Assembly (NCBI GenBank): GCA_027422505.1
Contig: JAPQWV010000001.1
Span: forward strand, 3,534,001 to 3,598,000
Reading direction: 5' to 3'
Source: Craterostigma plantagineum
Lineage: Eukaryota; Streptophyta; Magnoliopsida; Lamiales; Linderniaceae
Length of the DNA: 64,000 bases
Position numbers and translations under genes: made by a program. The notes beneath the pieces were generated by a model. That model had not been told where the DNA came from. It made no database searches and saw only the letters and a program-made list of their open reading frames with translations. Within the stretch, counting starts at the first letter, position 1. Each line of letters opens with the position of its first letter. Shown here one piece after another: positions 57,391 to 64,000 of the stretch.

Positions 57391-59171
57391 ATGGATCCAC
57401 GCGCCGCCGTTCCTCAAACGACGTCGCCACCACACCGATTCGAATACTACACACGCGCCGCCTCCCTGACTTCTTGCAGTCGGTCAACCTCAAGTACGTC
57501 AAGCTCGGTTACCACTACCTCATCTCCAACCTCCTGACCCTATGCCTAATCCCCCTCATCATCATTGTCCTCGTAGAGGCTTCGCAGACGAATCCTGAGG
57601 ATCTGAGGCAGCTCTACCTTCACCTTCAGTACAATTTGTGTCCGTGTCGTGTGCTGCGTCGTCCTCGTCTTCGATCCACCGTCTACGTAATGACGAGGCC
57701 GACGCCGGTTTATTTGGTGGACTCCGCCTGCTACCGTGCGCCGGATAATCTCAAGGCGCCGTACGAACGGTTCATGAGCCACTCGAGGTTGACCGGCGAT
57801 TTTGACGAGTCGTCGCTTGAGTTTCAGAGGAAGATCCTCGAACGCTCTGGCTTGGGAGATGAGACCTACGTCCCTGAAGCGATGCATCACCTTCCCCCGA
57901 GACCTTCGATGCAGGCAAGCGTTGACTTCGTTTCCTTCCTCTGTCCTCCTCTTTCTTTTCAATGTCAATTTTTAAGTTCGACAATTTGGGGATTATGTGC
58001 GTTAATGGGGGTATACTCGTTGAAATTCAAGCTGCCTTATACTATCTGATAGGGGAATTGAGGAAGTTGTGTGCCTTATCTTTGCTCATTAGTCAAAATC
58101 ATGTTGATTAAGATGAACAATGCATAGATATGATGTTGTCTTGATTCTCATCGCTTGTACAGCTGCTAGGGAAGAGGCAGAGCAGGTCATGTTTGGATCC
58201 TTGGATAACTTATTCAAGAGCACGAAGATCACCCTAAACAAATCGGAATCTTAGTGGTAAACTGCAGCTTATTCAACCCCACCCCATCGCTATCCGCCAT
58301 GATCGTCAACAAGTACAAACTCAGAGGCAACATCAGAACGTTCAATCTCGGCGGTATGGGCTGCAGCGCTGGTGTTATCGCGGTCGAATTAGCCAAGGAC
58401 ATGCTGCAAGTCCATGGCAACACATACGCGGGTTGTAGTGAGCACGGAAAACTCACCCAAATTGGTACTTTGGAAACAAAAAGTCGATGCTCATACCCAA
58501 CTGCCTTTTCAGAGTCGGGTGTTTCGGCAGTTTTGCTTTCTAACAAGGCGAAGGACAAGCGAAGGGCAAAGTACAAGCTGAAGTACGTAGTAAGAACGCA
58601 CAAAGGAGCAGATGACAAAGCCTTTCGCTGCGTGTACCAAGAGCAAGACGACAAGGGCAAAACGGGCGTATCGCTGTCGAAAGACCCTCATGGCCATAGC
58701 AGGCGGGGCCTCAAGACGAACATCACCACCCTGGGACCCCTCGTCTTGCCATAAGCGAGCAGCTCTTGTTCTTCGCAACGCTGATAATCAAGAAAATATT
58801 CAACAAGGTCATCAAGCCTTACATCCCCGATTTCAAACTGGCCTTCGATCATTTCTGCATACATGCTGGTGGCAGGGCCGTGATCCGACGAGCTCGAGAA
58901 GAACTTGCAGCTGCTCCCCCTTCACGTGGAGGCTTCTAGAATGACCCTTCACAGATTTGGGAACACTTCTTCGAGCTCCATATGGTACGAGCTGGCTTAT
59001 ATCGAGGCGAAGGTTAGGGTTCGAAAAGGACACAAAGTTTGGCAGATTGCATTTGGGAGTGGATTCAAGTGTAACAGCGCGGTATGGCAAGCTATGAGGA
59101 AGGTCGAGGCGTCTGAACACAACCCTTGGCTCGACTGCATTGACCGGTATCCTGTTAAAGTTGTGTCTTAG
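57391..59171 (+). pseudogene. 3-ketoacyl-CoA synthase, KCS4-like, with multiple single-base frame breaks
   Basis: Start ATG is at 57391 (MDPRAAVP) and the stop TAG at 59169-59171. Blocks in order: LPDFLQSVNLKYVKLGYHYL and two membrane segments, EFQRKILERSGLG, LVVNCSLFNPTPSLSAMIVN, GMGCSAGVIAVELAKD with the catalytic Cys, HAGGRAVI with His, and [17 protein letters not shown] with His and Asn, then a normal C-terminus. KCS condenses malonyl-CoA with acyl-CoA to lengthen very-long-chain fatty acids for wax and sphingolipids at the ER. Frames change near 57445, 57635/57660, 58430-58520, 58685-58715, 58753 and 58888. An intron lies at about 57914-58161 with a GC-type donor (CAG|GCAAGC). Protein blocks are well conserved, so this is a very recent pseudogene or uncorrected sequencing error. 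Confidence 0.85.
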
Positions 59172-60739
59172 CAGTATTTTACAGATTATCGCGTCTTTTT
59201 GTTTGCGTAGTAATTATTATCGTTAGCCTTACTTACATCGTTATTTTCGAGCTCGATAGCCCGACTGATCGTGGTATTATCCTTTTCTTTAATCACACGC
59301 ATTGTTAGTGGCTCGGAGAGGTTGTTTTTACGGGTTAGATTATAGTGTAAGAACAACTTGTGTTGTACTTTACCGTTGAATCTGTATGATGGTGTTCAGT
59401 TGCAGTTTTTCCAAATTCAGATCTTTGTGCTTGTCTTGTTCTTGGTTGCTGAGAAGTGAAACATAACACATTAGCTGGCAATGAATGTAAATGTGTAGTA
59501 ATAATCTGTTTAATATGGTGGACCTTGTAGTTGGCTTTGATGAGTTGTCTTTTTTTTTTTTTTTTTTTGCAAATTGTGGCATGTGAAAGCTTAAGGGTGA
59601 GTTTGGTATTCGGAATTCGGTGCGGAAGGAAAAGAAAACGTATGATGGTACGACATGTGAGGCGTAATGTATAACGATACGATGCGTATCATTTCATTTT
59701 CCTTTTCTTTTCCGCGTTGGATTCCGCATACCAAACGGACCCTAATAGAACAATACTTTAAATTCGATTGTAGCATTCAATGTTTGATTGATTGTATGTA
59801 CCAATATGATGCTTTGCTGGCTCTGATCTTGTTGGGTAAAACAATAGGGATTCTCATAAATAGTGTTGATAATAATCTAATATCGTTCTAAAAAGGTATT
59901 TATTTATTTTTTTTTTGGGGTGGTGGACGTGATTGAAAACGAAACTATTTACCTGATTATTCTGTCTCTTTCATCATTTAAAGTGGTTCAGGAAACAGAT
60001 TGAATAAATAAATAACGAAAAAATCATCCCCCCCCCCCCCCCAAAAAAAAAAAAAGAAAAATCATTAAACATTGCATGGGCCATGTTAAAACCATTTGTT
60101 GGGCTTTCAGTTTCATATTTCCGGTCAAATTTCTGGCCTTAGAAAACATATCTTATAGCCCAAAACGCACAAGTTCACCATCTGCCTGTTAAGCCCATTA
60201 CTTGACGGTTGACACCTAGGTGCGTGTGTGTGATAGAGAGAGGAGAGAGAGAGAGAGAGAGAGAGAGAAGAGAGAAGAAGAAGAAGAAAGAAATGTACAT
60301 GTCTTTCAATATCCAAAACGAACGACGGAAAACGGAGTAGCACGCCACCAATATTTGTTTATTTACACTATGCAACATGGTACACGATCATATTTCCATA
60401 GCATATGAAATATTTTTTATTTTACTCCAACCTTACAATTACAATACGTTATCACAGAACGATATAAGTTTTTCTTTCTTATACTACATTCAACAGTAAA
60501 TAAAAATCGACTTCAATGGAAATGGAAGTTCTGATTAAAGACACGTACGCATCTTCCTCTTTTTCTGTATTTATCTAACTATTGCAGTGGAATATTTATG
60601 TCCTTGGAAATCATATCGGCTTACTTATCACTACAGCTTCAGATTCTTTAAGAGCCTTCTTACATTTTAAATAAAAATTACATTATCTTCAAATTAAAAC
60701 TACCAATAAATACCCGACATTGACCCAACAAATGCGTTT
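59172..60739. other. Intergenic region with homopolymer and GA repeat
   Basis: T run 59550-59569, C run then A run near 60026-60054, and a GA repeat at 60235-60268. No gene or transposon end was recognised before the MULE copy begins at 60740. Confidence 0.5.
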
Positions 60740-61127
60740 GGATTTTTAAGTAAATAGCCCTTGAGCTGGTCACTTTTAAAAAAATAGCACCTAAAATCGG
60801 ACTTTACCTTTGTACCTTACTAACTCTGCTCTAAAGACTATTTTACCCTTATTTAATGTCAATCAACAACCTCAACAACACTTAACGATAAAATTAATTA
60901 AAGGGTTACATGTTACACTGTAGCGAATATGAAACATCAGACCCGTTATAGAGAGTGGGGTAAAATTAAAAAAAGCAACCACTTCACTTCCAGTAAAAAA
61001 AGCAAGCGTGTCTCCCGCCCCTGCACTGCAAATCGTCTCCACTTTCACTTCCAGTAAAAGAACAAGCGTGTGCTCTCCCGCCCTGCACTGCAAATCGTCG
61101 TCTTCTCTGCAAATCGACTCATCGACA

Positions 61128-64000
61128 ATGGCATTCAACGCGAACGTGGAGGTATGTGTTCTACTCTTCGTCTTCTTCAAATTAACGCGACGGAGGATCT
61201 GGGAACGACCCATCGAACCCTAATTTGGTGCGGACCCGTGCTTGCAAGCATAGGACAGAGCTTTGGTAGCATAGGACCTGTGCTTGCAAGCATAGGACCC
61301 GTGCTTGCAAGCATAGGACATGGGTCACTGCCGCGCGCAAGTTCGGGGGACCCGCGCGTTAAAGCAGGGGACCCGCGCGCTATGCCCAGGGGACCCGCAC
61401 TTAACGCAGGGGACCCGCTCTTATACGCACGGTTCCCCTGCTTAAACGCTCGGGTCCTCTTACCTTAACGGGCGGGTCCTGTGCCACTGCGCCGGCGCAA
61501 GCGGGGGGGGACCCGCGCGTTATAAGAAGGGGACCCGCGCTTATACGCACGGTCCCCTGCTTAAACGCACGGGTCCTCTTACCTTAACGGCGGGTCTGTG
61601 CCACTGCGCTATTGGCTGTGCGCAAGTTCGGGGGACCCGCGCGTTAAAGCAGGGGACCCGCGCGCTATGACAGGGGACCGCGCTTATACGCAGGGGACCC
61701 TTGCTGGGACCGCGCCGATGCGCAGGGGTCTCATGCGCGTCCGTGCTTGAATCTCAGCATATGCGATGCGGTCCCCTGCGGCATCTATGCATAAGGGTTT
61801 TCTGTTTAATTATTTCATACCACGTAATTTAGCTAAAAGTGTTTTACGCATAAATTAGGTTGTGATGCAGAAGCAGTTCGACACAGTGGACGAAGTCCCC
61901 GTTTGAGTGTAAAAATGAGCTCGTTATACGCGGATGCCAGCGAGCTGATAAGACAGTGTCTGAACCACCAGAGTGGGAGATTTTTAGGAACGAGAGTCCG
62001 TTCGCAGCCTTGTTATGGCTGAGCCTGATTTTAACCTCTCGGGACAGTTGGTGTGGTACCTCATGCAGAACCAGACGATGCTGCACAACCGGGAAGAGCT
62101 GTGGATGATTTTTGGCGGAAAACCACTCCGATTTTCAAAGTCGGATTATTGCCTAATCACCGGGCTGAAGTTCGCAGCCGAGCTACCGCCGGTAAACGAC
62201 GGCTCACAATTCACCGCAAGACATTTGGCAACAGCTCAAAAGTCCGCATGTCGGACGTCAAGCGTGTGTTGGAGGAGGTCTTGGCGACGAGGACGATGTC
62301 GACTTCGAGAAGCTGAAGTTGGCGGACGTGTACTTCGCCACCGCCCGTGTTGATGCCTCGACCGCGAAGAAAGGACACCGTCGTCAGTACGATGGTCCTT
62401 AGTCTCGTCGAAGATCGATTTGCATTCTCCAGTACCCTTGGGGCACCGTGGCTTTCCGTGAGGTGATACGAAGTGTTAAGGTAAATCTACGGGAGAGGCC
62501 ACGGGACTGGCTGATCAGTGGGTTCGTACAACCACTTCAGGTGAATTATAACTAAGCTTCTTGCATACCACTGTTTTGAGGGACGTTTGTAAGATTTTTT
62601 GCGTTATTTGTATTCAGATACTAGCTACGAGTGCATGCCGGGGGTTGCAGACCAGTTTGCGGTTCGCAAGGAAGAAGATTTCACGCACGCATGCTCAGGT
62701 GGGCGACGAAGAATTGGGGTCGCAAAGCATGCCCGACTCTTTAGGACGGTCGCAGATGCCGTCAACCGCGATTTTGTACGAGGGTTGTTAGTGCCGTCAG
62801 CGGAAGAGTTGGAGGCGGCGTACTTTAGGGACAGCGTTTTCGACGTTGGGGCGGCACACGACATATTCGACCGTGTGACGGGCTACTCACGCGGGGAGTG
62901 GAGGTTAGTGTTCCCCTGTCCACCTCGATCGTGGCGACGACGATCATTTAGCGATCGTACCTGTTGAAGATTTTCCCACACCTGTGGAGGTGGTTGAGGC
63001 GGGAGACGTTGGTGCTTCGTCGAGTGCCGAGGAGTTCGAAAAGAGGCAAAGCGCCTGTAGATGTTGTTGATCAAGTGATGAGGATTCTGGCTCAGATAGA
63101 AATGAGAAGTGGAGCAAGAAGTACCTGGGCGATGGGACTTCTCCGGGCGTGAGCTGATTCATGAGCACGATCGCGTGACTCATTGACATGTACCTTCAAG
63201 CGGCAAGATTTAGGTAAATGTTACTTTCGATGTCAATCTCAGTTATCGTACCTAAACACGTAATAATTTTTCTTTTTATGCAGTGATAACGTTGGTCGTC
63301 TGACATGTGCGACGTGGATGCCCAAGGCTTCTACATGCTGCTCTTCCATGATATGCTCAAGTCCAATTGTCTTGACGCATATCTAGATTGCTGAGGCGAA
63401 TCTATGCGGACAATGCCAATTATCCTCGCGTCTTCGTCTTTCCAAGTTACGTGCAAGACGAGCACTTTAGGAAGGCGCAGAAGTTGAATAGGAAGGCGAA
63501 AGTCGGGGTGGATGATATGGAGAGCTTCGTGAATGGATTGTCGAGAAGCAGTCGGAGCTGGTGGAGCGTCTCACGGAGGATGAATTGCTACGATGCAAGT
63601 ACATCATCTCTCCTGTTTGCGCACGGGCCCACTGGGCAGTGCTTATTTTGACGCGTCAACGCAAACCTTCGTCCTTCACGATTATTGGGCGCGCATGGTG
63701 TGCAGTTCGCCGGGAGAGTGTTCGTAAGTAGCTGAAATCCGTTTGTCTATCATTTTTATTTATTTAGTGACATGTTCGGTGTTTGCTATAATTTTGCAGG
63801 CGGAGTTTCTTTCCGCTATTGGCGTTTCAAGTTCGACATCGTGACGAAGCCGAAGTTGAATAATAAAATGAATCGCCAGCAGAAGCTGACAGCTTGGATT
63901 GCGGGGTTCATGCGGCGTTGACGGTGGAGACGATTATGGTTGACACGCCCGAGTTTGATGAATATCAACGGCAGATTGATATTTCAGCGTATCGAGCCAC
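61128..64000 (+). pseudogene. DUF1985/Ulp1 protease gene, copy 2, frame-broken and cut by the window end
   Basis: Exon 1 is 61128-61151 and exon 2 starts at 61859, as in copy 1, and the last exon is truncated at 64000. Many single-base gaps break it, for example at about 61902, 62223, 62276 and 63391. At the two places where copy 1 is broken, copy 2 is intact (an extra T near 63372, four A near 63868), and the reverse also holds. The catalytic blocks AHWAVL and the Cys region are present. Confidence 0.8.
61215..61720 (+). repeat. 21-bp GGGACC motif array, copy 2
   Basis: It corresponds to 28550-29040 in order and unit content, with several single-base differences and one 10-bp insertion. Array size is almost unchanged, so the array is not expanding quickly. 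Confidence 0.85.

Larger units (their letters stand above)
60740..64000 (+). mobile_element. Second copy of the MULE left end, running off the window
   Basis: It begins GGATTTTTAAGTAAATAGCC and follows 28055 onward through the protease gene with the same introns and array. It differs by dozens of single-base indels and few substitutions, plus one short insertion near 61608-61618. The preceding bases (AATGCGTTT) would be one half of its target duplication; the other end is outside the window. It lies in the same direction as the first copy, with unrelated flanks, so it is an independent insertion rather than a local duplication. Confidence 0.9.

Noticed and set aside
60740..64000. Tandem segmental duplication of the 28-31 kb region
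   Set aside because: Similarity starts exactly at the MULE terminal repeat and the flanks are unrelated, so it is a separate transposon insertion.

Overview
This window is nuclear DNA from a flowering plant, most likely a eudicot and perhaps an asterid. The evidence is spliced plant genes with GT-AG introns and plant-only families (a KCS4-like 3-ketoacyl-CoA synthase, a DUF21/CBS protein of the At4g33700 type, an At1g01500-like protein, a plant SEC14 protein), a nuclear tRNA-Ala gene, and plant transposons (Athila, Copia, LINE, Helitron, MULE) filling most of the space. No species is claimed.

Layout. 1-8997: AT-rich debris ending in a Helitron-type 3' terminus and carrying gene scraps (CRINKLY4-related receptor start, a decayed Ulp1-type protease, one PI4-kinase-alpha-like exon). 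9047-10345: broken LINE. 10.5-13.1 kb: unassigned promoter-like sequence and a tRNA-like fold. 13142-18154: a decayed Copia element on the minus strand, with 5-bp target duplications and about 240-bp LTRs. 19.3-27.8 kb: a gene island with a five-exon SEC14 gene (+), an At1g01500-like membrane protein (-), a small AT-hook protein (+) and a 12-exon DUF21/CBS protein (-).

28055-56634: one very large Mutator-like element bounded by a 10-bp duplication, inserted about 270 bp upstream of the DUF21 start codon, so that the likely promoter of that gene now lies 28.6 kb away. The MULE encodes a MURA-type transposase and two convergent DUF1985/C48 (Ulp1) protease genes. The left protease gene is nearly intact; the right one is degenerate. 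It also carries a DEK_C-domain gene fragment and many arrays of a 21-bp GGGACC-type motif. A 14.26-kb Athila-type Ty3/gypsy element (34069-48326) sits inside the transposase reading frame, exactly in the SWIM zinc finger; its LTRs show no base substitutions by eye. A second copy of the MULE left end with the same protease gene starts at 60740 and runs off the window.

Between them, at 56.9-59.2 kb, lie a tRNA-Ala(UGC) gene and a KCS4-like gene broken by single-base indels. The same kind of single-base indel separates the two Athila LTRs and the two MULE copies, and the two MULE copies carry complementary breaks. Many frameshifts in this window may therefore be uncorrected long-read errors rather than biology.

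The most unusual content is in the Athila element. Arrays of a palindrome-plus-half-site module (TCACGGCCGTGA, about 70-bp period) lie just upstream of a TATA-like box in each LTR. The same module occurs, inverted, inside the element, between an antisense mini-gene (TATA box, 54-residue single-pass membrane protein, minus strand) and an env-position ORF with its own leader intron. This looks like a shared regulatory module used at several promoters of one retroelement.
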